From assembly GCA_963281155.1 (NCBI GenBank), contig CAUJLY010000004.1, forward strand, positions 4,340,001-4,404,000: DNA of 64,000 nucleotides, written 5' to 3'. The position numbers and the translations under genes were made by a program. The notes under the pieces were generated by a model. It did not search any database, was not told the origin of the DNA, and worked only from the letters and a program-made list of their open reading frames with translations. Origin of the DNA: Rhabditophanes sp. KR3021 (taxonomy: Eukaryota > Nematoda > Chromadorea > Rhabditida > Alloionematidae). Shown here one piece after another: positions 37,418 through 49,984 of the stretch (the first letter of the stretch is position 1; each line of letters opens with the position of its first letter).

Positions 37418-40318
37418 TTAGATTAATAGAGATGATTAGTGTAGTAAACTGAAATGTTAATGTGATGATGAAATGACCAAATAAATAGTGTATATTAGGC
37501 GGATAAAACGTAAGGGGTTGCACCCTAATAATTAAAAAGTTGACGCTTTCAGAAAACACAAAAAATATGTGTCGTTTAATGGAAAATCCAGAGTATATGA
37601 TTAAATAAATGAAGGACTTTCCTAAAGGAATACCGTTAAAAAATAAGGAACAAAGCCCGCCTACGGAAGTTAATGACGACTAATATGGGGTACATGTGAA
37701 GTATGCACCTAATAACTTTATCAAACCCAATTTTTAAGATTTAATGTGTGCCCAAGTCTACGACATTTGCGTATTTTTGAGTCAAATTTGTGCATGTCAA
37801 AAAATGTGGTTTTAGCGTTGGCTTAGAACTTTGTGTGTACCCTAAGGTGAACATTGGTCTTTTTCATCACACTCATGTTGACTCTTTTTCAATAAATTAG
37901 TTACACAGATAAAAATAAATAGAACTGTTTTAAACAATTTATAGACTGCTTCTTAATTTGTATGTGAAAGTGAAGAAAGTTATATCAGTTTACCAGACTG
38001 AACTAAATTATCTTTGCAAAACTGATTTAAATAAAAATATTACTGATCAACAACATAATCAAATTTAAATCTTTTTTAAACAAAAGTTCAACTCACTATT
38101 TGCATCTTAATAAAAATATATTTCAAGGTAACACTTATATTGCAAACATTTTTCACGTTTTATTCACGTGAACAGACAAAGAATACTATAAACTACATCT
38201 AATACAATTGGAAACTTTACTAAAATTCGAAAAAGTGAGTAGGATGGAGAGGTATAATTTTGTTTATTGTCTAAACACATATCCAAATGAATTTTGATTC
38301 CGTACATTTTTATTGAAAGAACACACAAAGATCATAGTACTTAATAATTTGTTGAAAAGCATTTGAAAACAAATGACTAATTAGAGCATTATTTGTCGCA
38401 AACAATTTTTCTTTATTTTTCCGTGCTTTTAAATTGATATCAAAATTGCGTTTTAAATACAATACCATAAGAATTAAATGTGAAGTGTCATACAATTGCC
38501 GTTATTATTCATATCATAGCAGTGAGATCATTTTTAACATCAGTAAAAAGCATTCAAATCAAAAATGTGACCACTTTAATCATCATATTACTACGCTACT
38601 ACAACAAGAAAATGTTTTAATCGAAAAAGTAATTATAGAGATATCTCAGTCTGATTAAAAAATAATACACGTGCATTTAGAAGTTTTTTGAAACGGGTAG
38701 GGTATAAAACATAGTCACCATGATGCAATTTATTCATTGCATAGTTCTTTGCAATAATGTATGGTGGATCACAATCAAAAGCAATGAACTTTGTGCCTTA
38801 AATTGTAAATGTAAAGTATCCACCTTTGTATCAATGTGTAGTTGCAATGGGAAAAGTCCATATTCATAAAAATACGAACTTTGCACGAATGCGAAGATAT
38901 GCTCTCAAACAAACAAGTTGACACAAATATTTATAATTTAGTCTTTTAAATAGAGAATAAAAAAATCACCAAGTTTCTTACATTATTTAATCACCTGATC
39001 ATTAAAATATTACTAAAACAACATTTTTATTCCACATTTACAACTTGACAGCTATGAAATATTAACGAGAGAGTAAATATTTGCAATACAGGAACACTTT
39101 TTGTGTAAAATTATGCTTTTTCTTACGGAAATATTAAACTATGGCGTTGACAAAATAATTGTTACCTTCGAAAACACAACAATCTTCTTTCTTATGATAT
39201 ATCTATGAATACAAAACATTTGCAAAATTTATTGTCAGAGAAAAACGTGGTAGTCACGACGAAAGGTCAGTATGATTAAATTTACAATATTCATCCTTTA
39301 TCAATTCGTAATTTTAAATATAAAAACTTATTCTCATTTGGAAGTAGCGAATTAAAGTAAAACAGGTGCGAAATGCATTATTCGAGATTCTTTTCTTTAT
39401 CACTGCTTTGCAGACGGCATATCCCTACTAAATTAAGCCCTTCTCTTTCTAAATATGAGTTTTAATTTATACAACCATTTTTGACTCTTTTAAACTCAAT
39501 ACACAAAAGATAATATTGGTTATCTTTTCTGATCCCACATTGTTAGCTATCTCTTCAAGCAGGTCATTTGAGGTTTAAAGTTCTGATCTATGTCACTAAA
39601 CTCAATTTCTGCAGCTCTACAAATTGGTAGAACAGTTTAAAAAAGAATTCAGCTTAAGACTCATTTCCAGAGGAAGCTTGAAAAAATCAAGATTTTTGAC
39701 CTCAATACCTCTGTCATCGAGACCCAATATTTTTTTCAAAATTCAAATTATTTAGTTCGAAAGATAAACTATCATAGTATCTATAACATCAAAAGGATTT
39801 TTGATATCTCTTTTCTACATGCCGTAGGAGGCACTACAATAATTCACGGAAATATGGCTACACATTAATTTACAGAATTTCGGATTTAATAGTAAGTAAA
39901 TTAAAATAAATATATTATGAACAAAATATCATAAACTATAGAGTATTAGAATCCTCGTTATTTATGTACTACAGTTTGCTTAATCTATTGATATAATCAG
40001 ACCTTTGAGTTTTACAAATACTTAGTATAAATGAAATGATCATATCCAGCTAGATAAATAAGTTGAATTGGAAAGTTTGTGAAAATATGGATATACCAGG
40101 CCTTTAAAAATCATTGGTGCAAAAATTTGATAAATTGTTTATAAAGTAATGATAATACAAATTCCACATTATTCATACTGACTAAATTGGTCTTCCATAA
40201 GCTAAGAAATTATATTTATTTTAGTAAAATGAAGCAATAATTTGAAATATATAAAAATAAATTAATATATTTAAACCATCTGAAGCTGTATTTCGTTATT
40301 TTTGCAAAATTAAGCAAT
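37418..40318. other. 2.9 kb without an intact gene
   Basis: Mostly AT-rich. Short open frames at 38310-38660 on both strands have no family features and I do not call them. A minus-strand decayed coding patch lies at 39540-39770 and is listed separately. Confidence 0.5.
39540..39770 (-). pseudogene. decayed coding patch H
   Basis: Minus-strand reading gives ILGLDDRGIEVKNLDFFKLP and then, after a frame change, RAAEIEFSDIDQNFKP. The composition is protein-like but stops interrupt both frames. Possibly a remnant of the same class as elements A-E; no direct match found by eye. Confidence 0.3.
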
Positions 40319-41297
40319 TTAATGCAAGGTAGGAGTATCAACTGGAAGTGTTGGTATATCTTTTGGCCTTATGTGTTGCAGAAAGCATTTATCCATTAAT
40401 TCAATTAACGAACTAGAAATTATGATAGCCAACGTTATTATCGCATAAAATCTTGTAGTATTATATGCTACAGATATTGACGACATTATAATCATAGCAG
40501 CTTTAATTAACAACTGAGCCAAGTTCAATAAATCACGGAGCCACCATCTTCTTTCCGTCTTGGTTTCGATAGTTCGTAGTAAATTTTCAACCGTAGCTTT
40601 TGTTGTTGCAATTCTATCTTTGATAGGATCCTATAAATGTACTTTGCAAATTATTATACTTTATACTTACTTTCCCTTTCATCTGCTGGAAAGAATCACT
40701 GTGCTGCTGACGTTCAGCTAAAAGCCTATTCAATCGCACAAGAGTAAGTGTAAATGAACGCCAGTTCGAAGATTCCTCCGGCGGAATGTTGATATGTTCG
40801 GCACCAAGCATGTTATTCAAACTTTGGATTAGAACATCAATTTCGACCATTGTAAATTTGATACTTTCCTCCCTAATAAAAAAGTTTTCAAATTCAGTTT
40901 CCAACACACATAATTTTTGCGACAACAAAACCATATTTATTTTTAACTTTCGTAGTGTTTCTACATATCGTTGTTGTCTGTTACCAAGTACGTTTAAAAA
41001 TGAATTCCATGAACAACACATGTTTAATGAAATATCATCTTCGTCTCTACAATCAAAAATTATACAAATACAAAAGAAACTGTATATTTACATTGGTACT
41101 TCCGAACCACTTTTGGTAAATGTAATTAAATGACTGAAAGGATCCTGGTGTGGGTGAATTTGGTTTTTGGCTTTATACAACTTTGACCACGATTTAGCTA
41201 CTAAAGAAGCGCTTCTTTTGTTTTCAGTTACACCAGAGTCAATAGGAATTGTAAATGTCGCATTTTGCAATTTAGGAGATGAAGCGCTTTTTATCAT
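40319..41297 (-). CDS. coiled-coil protein with C-terminal membrane segments, unknown
   Basis: Three exons (41297-41092, 41046-40671, 40630-40319), 297 aa. The N-terminal half is polar. The middle is helical and likely coiled coil (YVETLRKLKINMVLLSQKLC, VEIDVLIQSLNNML, LVRLNRLLAERQQHSDSF, ENLLRTIETKTERRWWLRDL). Two hydrophobic stretches follow near the C-terminus, QLLIKAAMIIMSSISVAY and YAIITLAIIISSSLIEL, suggesting a C-terminal membrane hairpin with most of the protein in the cytosol. All splice phases agree. I do not recognise the family; a SNARE-like or organelle-tethering role would only be a guess. Confidence 0.7.
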
Positions 41298-42563
41298 AGC
41301 AAAAAAAATACAAAATCAATTATGATTTGTTGATTATAAGCACCAATATTATATCAATGCTTTTTTAATACATACTCTCATGTCATCATATCATTTTATA
41401 AAACATAATATCAAATAGTACTAAGAGTATAGTAATAATGTACTCACCAATTTATGGTCCAAAAATATGCAATATATGATTGAACAATGATTTGCAATTG
41501 CTAATGTCATTTCAAAAATAAGTCAACAACAAAATGCTAATTAAAAATACAAACATGTATAATTGTTTTGAAAAGGTGATAAATAAATTTAAAGTTCTTT
41601 TATTATGTTTTGTTGATCAAGCATTTATATTCTCACTTAATGTGAATCATTCTTCATATTCCTTTATCATGTAGTTAATAGGTTTGAACTTTACAATATA
41701 GTATGTCTACTAAAAAAGATACACATAAACACATACTTTGAAGTGTGTCAAAAATAGATTTTATTTTTGCCAAAACTTTGCTACTGCTCTCTTTGTTAGT
41801 CGCTTTTATTAATGCATGGCAAAAAAAGATGGCTATGGACCACAAACAAAAGATAATACGTACATATTTTGGAAAAATGTTTATTAGAATAACAACTCAA
41901 AAGTAGTTCCGATAATTTTTACCCAAAACATAAAAGTCTCTATTCTGCTATTTTACATTTGATAACCAATGACGGGTCATTTGTACTCCCAATATTTGTA
42001 ATGCTTAACTTTTGTTAAGTTGGAATGTCATTGATTAGTTGATTAGGGTTGCCACATTATTTTTTAACTTTATTAATCATCACATACTACAACTACTACA
42101 ATTGGTATTGACATATAAACAAATAAACACGCATAAATTATTATAATTTATTCAATATTTTATCTATCTTAAAAAATTCTATTATTTTAGAACATTACTA
42201 ATTTGAGATACTATTATTGACAATATACAAATATTGTGCATTCAATATCTTCCAATATTTAGTTATTGTTAATTGAATTTAAATTAATTTGAAAGAAAGA
42301 ATCACATATCTGAAACAAGCCTGTTCTGATTTCGCAGTTTAATTGTTCATTTGAAGGTTCTCTTTATTTAACGAGCCATCATTACCACATTCTTATCACA
42401 CATTTATAATTTACAATTATCGTTATTTCCTATTTACGTTAAATTACAAACTTAAAACGTGGCCTTCCTATTTTACCAATTTATTGTTTACACATTTTAA
42501 ATTGCGATTTTCGGATCTTTTTAAAATAACACTTTTAAGATAGTTAATATAATTTATTTGCAG
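41298..42563. other. intergenic between divergent coiled-coil and CAMSAP genes
   Basis: 1.27 kb of AT-rich DNA separating divergent starts; presumed promoters of both. TTTGCAG abuts the CAMSAP ATG at 42564, so either a 5' UTR intron or a trans-splice acceptor ends here. Confidence 0.55.
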
Positions 42564-45500
42564 ATGGACTCAGATCTCAAACCATTCAATCCCGAGGAGT
42601 ATGATCATGTTCAAGTAAGTAATGACAAAAATAATGCACTTTAGAAATTTTAATTAACAATGAATATAATATCACTTAAAAAGTCGTCTTACAATAGATA
42701 CTATCCACAATAAGTAATATAAAATGTATCAATGATTACATAAATAATGATACAAATTACTTACTAAAATATTTATTTATTCGTGTTTTAAAATGTACAT
42801 TAATTCTGAACTGGTACAGCGATAATATTGAGTAGTTATCACTTATAATATTTAATTGTTGTCAATTTGTCTAATTGAATTTGTTTAGGGGAAATTAATA
42901 ACATCAATAAAATGGCTTATTTCACGTGTTTATGATCAAGGCAATATTCCTGATTTATTACAAAACATAATAAATCCAGAATACGACGGAAGTAATAACG
43001 AAATTTGCCCATTAACCACAACAGTTATATCAGCATTGTTAAATGGTTCATTGTACGCGCAAGCCGCTTCCAAAATTTTAAAGAATCCTAGTTTAGTGAA
43101 TGTGACTCCAGGGAATGTGGGTAATATCATACATGCATTATCTCAATATGGCATAGATGTTTGTTGTGATAACGGTTTGATGCTAACTGAAGAGCAACTA
43201 ACACAAAGCGACTCTTTTGAAGCGGCCCCTCATATGGCTATTATGGATGGTTTAATGACAGCGCAAGGTATTCAAAATTTATTATAAAAAAATCGCTTAA
43301 ACACAAAGACATATTAATATTTCAAAATTATTTCTTCATAGCCGCATTGAGGGAAATCCTTGAGAATCAGTTTAGCAACTTGGGGGTTCAATACAAAATC
43401 TTGAGATGGTTTCCGCCTTGACTGTTAGTGAGTTGAGTGCGAAGGGCATTGATGAGAATGGATTCGACGTTTTCTGCAACCTTTTTGCACGAGTACTCTT
43501 TTTTAATCACAACTAACTTCTTTCCTGCAATAGCAAGCTTGTTGAAAAATCTCTCCTTCTTGTCAAAAACGAGTCCAAATTGAGAGAAGTATTATCTTGA
43601 TTTCTGTACATACTCATCCTTCCTAGCATGTTTTCGGTTTCTCCGGAATATTTTACAGCATCCTGATTATCTTCCAATTTCCATCCATCAGCAAGAATAG
43701 TAGAATCTAAGAACAAGTAGACTCAACATGATTTGTCTCCTTCGTTGGCGCTGAGTTGGTCAAGTTGCTTCTTTACTTTGACAGCTTTAGCTAAGATTTC
43801 AACAGCAGTATCTGTGATTTAAATTAAATTGCCTGGCAAGTGAATTCGTTCATTAGTACCTGTTTCATTAAGTACACGAGTTAGATATTCCCTGCCAGTT
43901 CAACAGATCTGTAATCAAGCATGGCGAGTAAGTCGTCATCATCTACTCCTAATTGAAAGTTAGTTAAAGAAGGATTGGCAACAACTAGACATCTTTTCCA
44001 AATGAGAGATAATCTAGACGACAGTCCTCCCATTCATTTTACATCAAAATGTCCAACAGATGTGGGGAATTGATACATCTTAGATGTTTTTGGCGACATG
44101 TTTAGATTCTCCTGGACTGCGTTAGCTAATTCACTTTTATGTTTCGAGAATCTGTTTTGCTTTTCACAAGTTTCGCCCAGGTACCAAAAACCATCCTTAT
44201 CCAGAAAAGCATAAATGAAATGAGCACCAGTCAGTGGACTCCAGCTTCTTCTAGTTTAGCCAAGATAAAGTGATAAATCTTTTCTCCTTTAATTCTTTGC
44301 AACGGAAAAGGTCATGTGGGTTGGATATAAAGATAACAGCATTTAGCTATTGCAATACACACTTAAAAACAAAATAAAATAATGATCTAATACTTTATTT
44401 TCATGGTTCAAGTAAATTCACTTATCACCATAGAACGGATTGTGGGTGCTGTTAGTCAATATGTTAATGTTGAACAAAATGAAGAGCCATTAGATGGGGT
44501 AGATGCCTTGCTTTTTTGGATCAACAAAATTTGCTGCATAATACGAGATCACGTTGAATCCCAAAATATTCCACTTAATTCCAAAAATGAAAGTGCCACT
44601 ATACCGGAAATCGAAGATCTTTACGAAGAATTTTCAGATGGAACATGCATTGCGACTGTGGTACATTTCTATCGGCCCGAAGAACTAGATTTCGGTAGCA
44701 TAATATTCAATGACTTCAATACTGATGCTGAAAGTTACTTTAACATTCAACTGCTAAGAAACTTTTGTGAAACGTTGCCAAAAAACATATTCCACTTTGA
44801 AATTGAAGACTTACTATATTTACATGAATCTTTTCAACCTAATCTGAATGTTTTCCTAGCCGAATTATTTAATATTCTCGAGAATCCAGCTATAGTTAGT
44901 CCACCTCCGTCAGTAACTGAGACCCCAGTTCGAAGACGATTTACCGACGTTGTTCAACCAATTCCTGACTTAAGAGGCAATTTAAACCATAATCCCGTCC
45001 AACGCCTAAATAACCGTGCATATGCTAATGTTCAAAAAGCCATAAAGCATATGCCAAGAGAAGCTCGTGCCAATTCAATGATTTCTGCAGATTCACTTGC
45101 TTTCCCACCAAATAATGACATCCACCAATTGTATAGACAAACTTTACCACCTGGTGCTTTAACGACAAACTTTTCAACAATGCAACAGCAGGTAATTGAA
45201 TAATGGGCGTATTTTTATAATTTTATGTACTTCTAGTCACCCTTAAAAGACCAAGCCTCAGGATTTAGCGAAGATCCAAACAATAGTTTAGAAAATTCTC
45301 TTTCAACTCAAAGTGGAAATATGAGTCGTTCTGCCAATATTAGATTAGCTTTGGAGGAGAAAAGAAGAGATTTTGACAAAAAAAAGATAATGCAATGCAA
45401 TGCCATGGAAGCGAAAAGCCTATCAACAGGAAAAGAGGCATTTTTTAAGTTGAATTCTAAAAATAATTTTAAAGAGCCGACAACAGGAAGCGTTCAAAGA

Positions 45501-47552
45501 GCTCGTACTGTTAGTGAAATGGGTAGTGTTATGAATCATCAGCAGTCTTCCCCTATGCACATTTTGAACAATAATGGAAACCAAAGAATTATGAGTCAAG
45601 CTCCTGCCAGTGGGGAGTCGGAAACAATTCGCCAACTCCAAGAACAACTTCGAAATGTTCAATTGCAATTAAACCAGGCAACGATGCAACAAACGAACGA
45701 TGTTAACATCCATCCAAATACTTTGCCCCGTAATTTATCACAACCTTCAATTCATAACGGTAAGAGTAGATTAACTGGGGCGCACATTAATTACATTTTT
45801 AGATATTTATCATCAAAATTTCCAAAACAACCCATATGGAACCACACAGCGTCCTATTCATGCTAATCAATTTGGTATGATTAATCCTTACTCATCACAA
45901 GGTCAATTATCACAACAAGACCCAAGAACTCAACTTCCTACTTATGCATCACCATTTAATGGACCCAGAAATAGTTTTGACCCAAATAGTATGTACCAGC
46001 AACAGCATGGATACCCTATTCAAATGAACGGTTCTGCTTCACAATATTATTTAAACCAAAGTGGCTATCAACCATTCCAAGCTCCGCCAATGGACATTAA
46101 TGCTATGCAGCAACAAATGTATCAAAATAATTTCAATGCTAATAATGGGATGCAAATGACGAATGAAGACATAACTTCTCCCAACTCATTTAGACTGCAT
46201 AATCCAAACGCAGCTGGAAGTCGACTAGATCCCTCCTTAGAATTAAGTAGAAATTTGACAAATTGGGGTATAAGTTATAAAAACGAACAAAAACCAAAGC
46301 GAAGACAGTGGGCAAATCAAAACCGACCGGCAGGAACATTTACCAAAAGTGAACATGACATCACAAATATCGTTGATAGTGAGGACACCAACTTTATTTC
46401 CAACGATGGCAATGAAAACAGCCAAAGCAAAGGCGATTTGAATGAAAATTTGATAAACCAACAATACCAAAGCCCACCTCGAGATCCAATGGCTTCAATT
46501 GATAGATCAAACATTGAAATGAATAAAAAACAACAAAACGAAGAAGAGCAAGTGCCTGATAATTCAGGTTATGTTGAAGATTTAGTAGATGATAAAGATT
46601 CGAATGAAATAACAGATTCTATGAAAGCTAAGCGTGATGCATTCATCAAAGCTCAGATGAAGAGAAAGGAAAAGGCATCCGAAAAGGCTGAAGAAATAGA
46701 TGCAAAGCTGGAAGAAAAAAGGCAAAAAGAATTAGTAAAACAAGAACTTGCGGAACAACGAAAAGCTGAAGCTGAGATAAGACGTCAAAAAGCCCTTGAA
46801 AATTACAAAAGGAGAAAGGCTGAGAAGGAAAGCTCGGAAAATGGGTAGAAGTTTGACAGGTTCTATGTCGGCAAGAAGTGGATTAACATCTTCCCAATCC
46901 TCTTTACATAGAGGAAAAAGTCAGCCCCCATTAAACAGACCTCAAAGTCAAAGTGTGCTTGATAATGGGTCTAGTACTGTTCAAAGAAAAGGAAGCAAAA
47001 ACCACCTAGTTATGGATGAGAATGGCCAGCAGAAAATCTTTGTTGCTTCCATACAAGAACCAACATTAAAATTATTTGGCAAGAAGGCGCCGAAGTCGAA
47101 TCGTGGATTAATTGTAAATTCGTTGAACTTTAGTGTTTTTCCCGGCGCTGTTTGGAATGAACAGAAATCAAAAGTTCAGGCTGCGTTGGCTCAATCTGAT
47201 GCTAAACATTTTTTGGTTCTTTTCAGAGACCAAAAATGCCAATATCGAGGTCTTTACACATGGGATGAAAGTAGTGATACAGTTTATCGCCTTGGTATGT
47301 TCGAAATCTTAAAATATATGAATAAACACTTATAATCTTTCATTTTTTATCATTTAATTTGTCATAATTTTAGATGGAACAGGGCCGAAAATTTGTAAAG
47401 AAAGTATGATGAATTTAATGTACAAATATGATTCGGGTGCAAAAGCATTTGGCCAAATACCTTCTAAACATTTGTCAGCTACCATTGATGCTTTTACATT
47501 GCAGGATCAGTACTGGCAAAGACCGAAAATACCGCACAATACCGTCCGTTAA
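42564..47552 (+). CDS. ptrn-1: CAMSAP/Patronin microtubule minus-end protein
   Basis: Six exons (42564-42614, 42889-43267, 44413-45191, 45237-45759, 45803-47294, 47374-47552), about 1133 aa. The N-terminus is the CAMSAP calponin-homology domain, e.g. ALLFWINKICCIIRDHVE and DLYEEFSDGTCIATVVHFYR. Then a disordered middle, a short coiled coil (IRQLQEQLRNVQLQLNQA), a charged helix near 46620-46830, and the C-terminal CKK domain: KIFVASIQEPTLKLFGKKAP, SLNFSVFPGAVWNEQKSKVQ, FRDQKCQYRGLYTWD and LYKYDSG-type end. The CKK domain recognises microtubule minus ends and protects non-centrosomal arrays. The frame breaks once: AAT GGG TAG at 46840-46848 must be read with a one-base skip to continue into RSLTGSMSARSG and the CKK domain. 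Intron 2 (43268-44412) contains decayed element E in antisense. Confidence 0.93.
43340..44340 (-). pseudogene. decayed coding element E, antisense in CAMSAP intron
   Basis: Minus-strand blocks in changing frames: FILAKLEEAGVH (about 44265), IYAFLDKDGFWYLGETCEKQ (44215), KHKSELANAVQENLNMSPKT (44140), GVDDDDLLAMLDYRSVELAG (43955), a 67-codon open stretch at 43716-43513 beginning LDSTILADGWKLEDNQ, then KKEYSCKKVAENVESILINA (43505) and PQVAKLILKDFPQ (43375). It ends near a minus-strand AATAAA at about 43285. The WY.G block and the last block correspond to parts of element B. Family unknown. Confidence 0.5.
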
Positions 47553-47984
47553 GTAATATTACAATTATTTTATATTTTTTTACATTATTAAAATTATTTA
47601 AAATTATTTGATATTAATTTATATTTAGGTGCTACAATACATAACTAAATAATTTATTTTAATTCACAACAATCAACAATTACCATTTTATTTAACACGC
47701 CATTATATTAAGTTACCTATTTAAAATTATTTAATAAATTTTATGCTTTCAAACATTTGTGACGTCTTAAACTTTTATTTGTGTTGATTTATTAAGTAAA
47801 TGTTTTGAAAAATGATTTGTTTTGACAACGCATTTATGTTATATTTAGGACTTTTAAAATGATATTAACACCATCTATGCGTCAAACTTTTCGTTTATGT
47901 CAATCTTGAAGGAGGATAATCTTTCGAGGAATAAATAGCTTCTTCTAAGTCCATATTTTTATATAGTATTCTATAAGATATTAA
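47553..47984. other. intergenic, CAMSAP to kinase remnant
   Basis: AT-rich 3' flank of CAMSAP, no coding signal. Confidence 0.5.
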
Positions 47985-49620
47985 ATGGAAAATAGGTCCA
48001 GTATTAAAGAAGAACATATTTACTATTCCATTTTATTGTTTTCTATGATACTTTTTATATTAACTTTATTCTTTAAAATACTGAAACGAAGATGGTTTTA
48101 TAAATTATGCAGACGGCAGTGTAAAATTAGTTTTTTAAACAAAAAAGATGACATCATTATAAGTCCCAAACAAGATATTAATAAAGAACTGACAGATAGT
48201 GCGATAGATATCGAACGAGGTGAAACGCCACAAATTATTGTTTCAGATGTCGAAGGTAAGCAACTAATAATGAAAACTTTGACAATTAATTTAGATAATG
48301 AATCAATTTGTCAGAGCTATGAAGGAACAAAAGTGAGTGTACCGAAACTGGAAGATGTAATTTTGGCTTATGGTTTTCATGGACCCACATCGCCTCATCT
48401 TCTTAAAGTTCCCACTCATAAAAGTAACTCGAATAATGTTAAGAAGTTTGATTATAATTATTGCATATCAATGCTAGCGGAGCTTCATAAAATCTGACTA
48501 TTTATTTTGTTAGAAAATTAAACCACACATTCCTTTTTATTTTATAAAAGCGTACAAATCACTAATGTATAGTGGTGACAATTCTTCCTTCCATCATTAT
48601 TTTAAATATAATTTTGATTTTTTCTTATCAGTATAATTTTTATGAAAAAGTAAATAATAATGAGTTGCATGTTAATAAATTGTAGAGAAACTTTTTGACA
48701 TATTCAATTGATATTCTACAAGTTATACAACATGTTATTATGGGGGATAAACTTTGTAAAAATGCTTTTGACATTGTCTTAGTAATATATGAGAGATGGT
48801 TCTTCTACAACATTTCCAAGAATTATTCATGAGTTGGGAGCAACTTTGCGAGAAGCTGAATTTTAATTAGCGAGCGTGAACGTTTGTTATACATGAAGCA
48901 TGTAATTTCAGCCTTGGAATATCTACATCTTAAAAAGATTATTCACCGCGATATCGCTGCAAGAAATTGCTTAATAAACTCAGAGGGAATCTGCAAAATT
49001 TCCGACTTTGGACTATCAATTTCAATCGGAGATACACCAAAAATATGTAAGAACGAAATGTTGCCAATTAGATAGACGGCTCCTGAAACAATGGTTAGCA
49101 AGAATCCACAATTTAGCTTTAAAAGTAGTGTATTTTCATATGGTTACATTATTCATGAAATTTTTAATAATGGGAAAGGCCCATTTTCGGATGTTGACAA
49201 TAAAGTAGTATTAAGAATTATCAAAAGTGGGGAACGATTGGAACTATCAGAAAATATACCAACCGTCATTAAGGAGGTTGTTAACCAATGCTGGAACCAA
49301 AACCCAGATGATGACCAAGTGCCGCAGTGTTGAAATTAAATATTCGAGATATCTTCAGTAAGATTCCGCATCCCAACTACAGTGAATTCACGTTGGCTCA
49401 AATTTCAAATTATAATTCGAAGCGCGTTAAGAAAGCAGAAAGAAAACTATCAATAAAGGTTCGATCAGACATAATAATAAAAATCAAGATCTTCCTAAAG
49501 TGACTTCATCTAAGGATAAATTAATAAGAGAAGTATTCCCAACACTGTCCATTAAAAAACAAAAAAGTCCAAAGAAAATTGAAAAGAAAGAAGAATTATG
49601 TAAAGATGGACGGTTTATTT
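47985..49620 (+). pseudogene. tyrosine kinase pseudogene
   Basis: The first part, an open frame at 47985-48497, has one membrane helix (IYYSILLFSMILFILTLFF) and about 130 polar residues; whether it belongs to the kinase is uncertain. From about 48790 a protein kinase C-lobe is recognisable: GATLREAEF, YMKHVISALEYLHLKKIIHR, catalytic loop HRDIAARNCL (tyrosine-kinase type, as in nematode Fer-like kinases), DFGLSI, then LPIR-stop-TAPET where W is expected (TAG for TGG at 49073-49075). Helix region SFKSSVFSYGYIIHEIFNNG and CWNQNPDD follow, then a frame change at about 49318 before PSAAVLKLNIRDIF. No glycine loop or VAIK lysine is visible between 48500 and 48790. With a stop in the APE motif, a frameshift and no N-lobe, it cannot encode an active kinase as written. 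Confidence 0.8.
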
Positions 49621-49984
49621 TTTGATTAAAATAGTAAACTTTATACCTCACTTTTATTCTTCATGCATCTTAATTCATATTAATGTTTTGTAAATAATTA
49701 TGTATAATAACAAATAAAGTTAGTGCGTGATCTATATTATCTGTAAACATGTCACCATTCGTTTATTAATATTGCCATCAAACCGCAATGACATACATGC
49801 ATCAAACTAGTAATTGACCAGTCTATTGGTTGATGATAAAAAACTGCAAAGATAATAAAAGACCAAGATAAGATATTGTGGTGTATAATGTTTAAAATCG
49901 AAATTTGTGTATAATAAGACGGACAAAACAGTCAACCACATCAGTTAACTTTATTCAATTACTATTGTTTCACCTTTCTACAAC

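Noticed and set aside
38310..38658. Open frames on both strands between the MAX and coiled-coil genes
   Set aside because: Overlapping, low-complexity, no splice-consistent partners.
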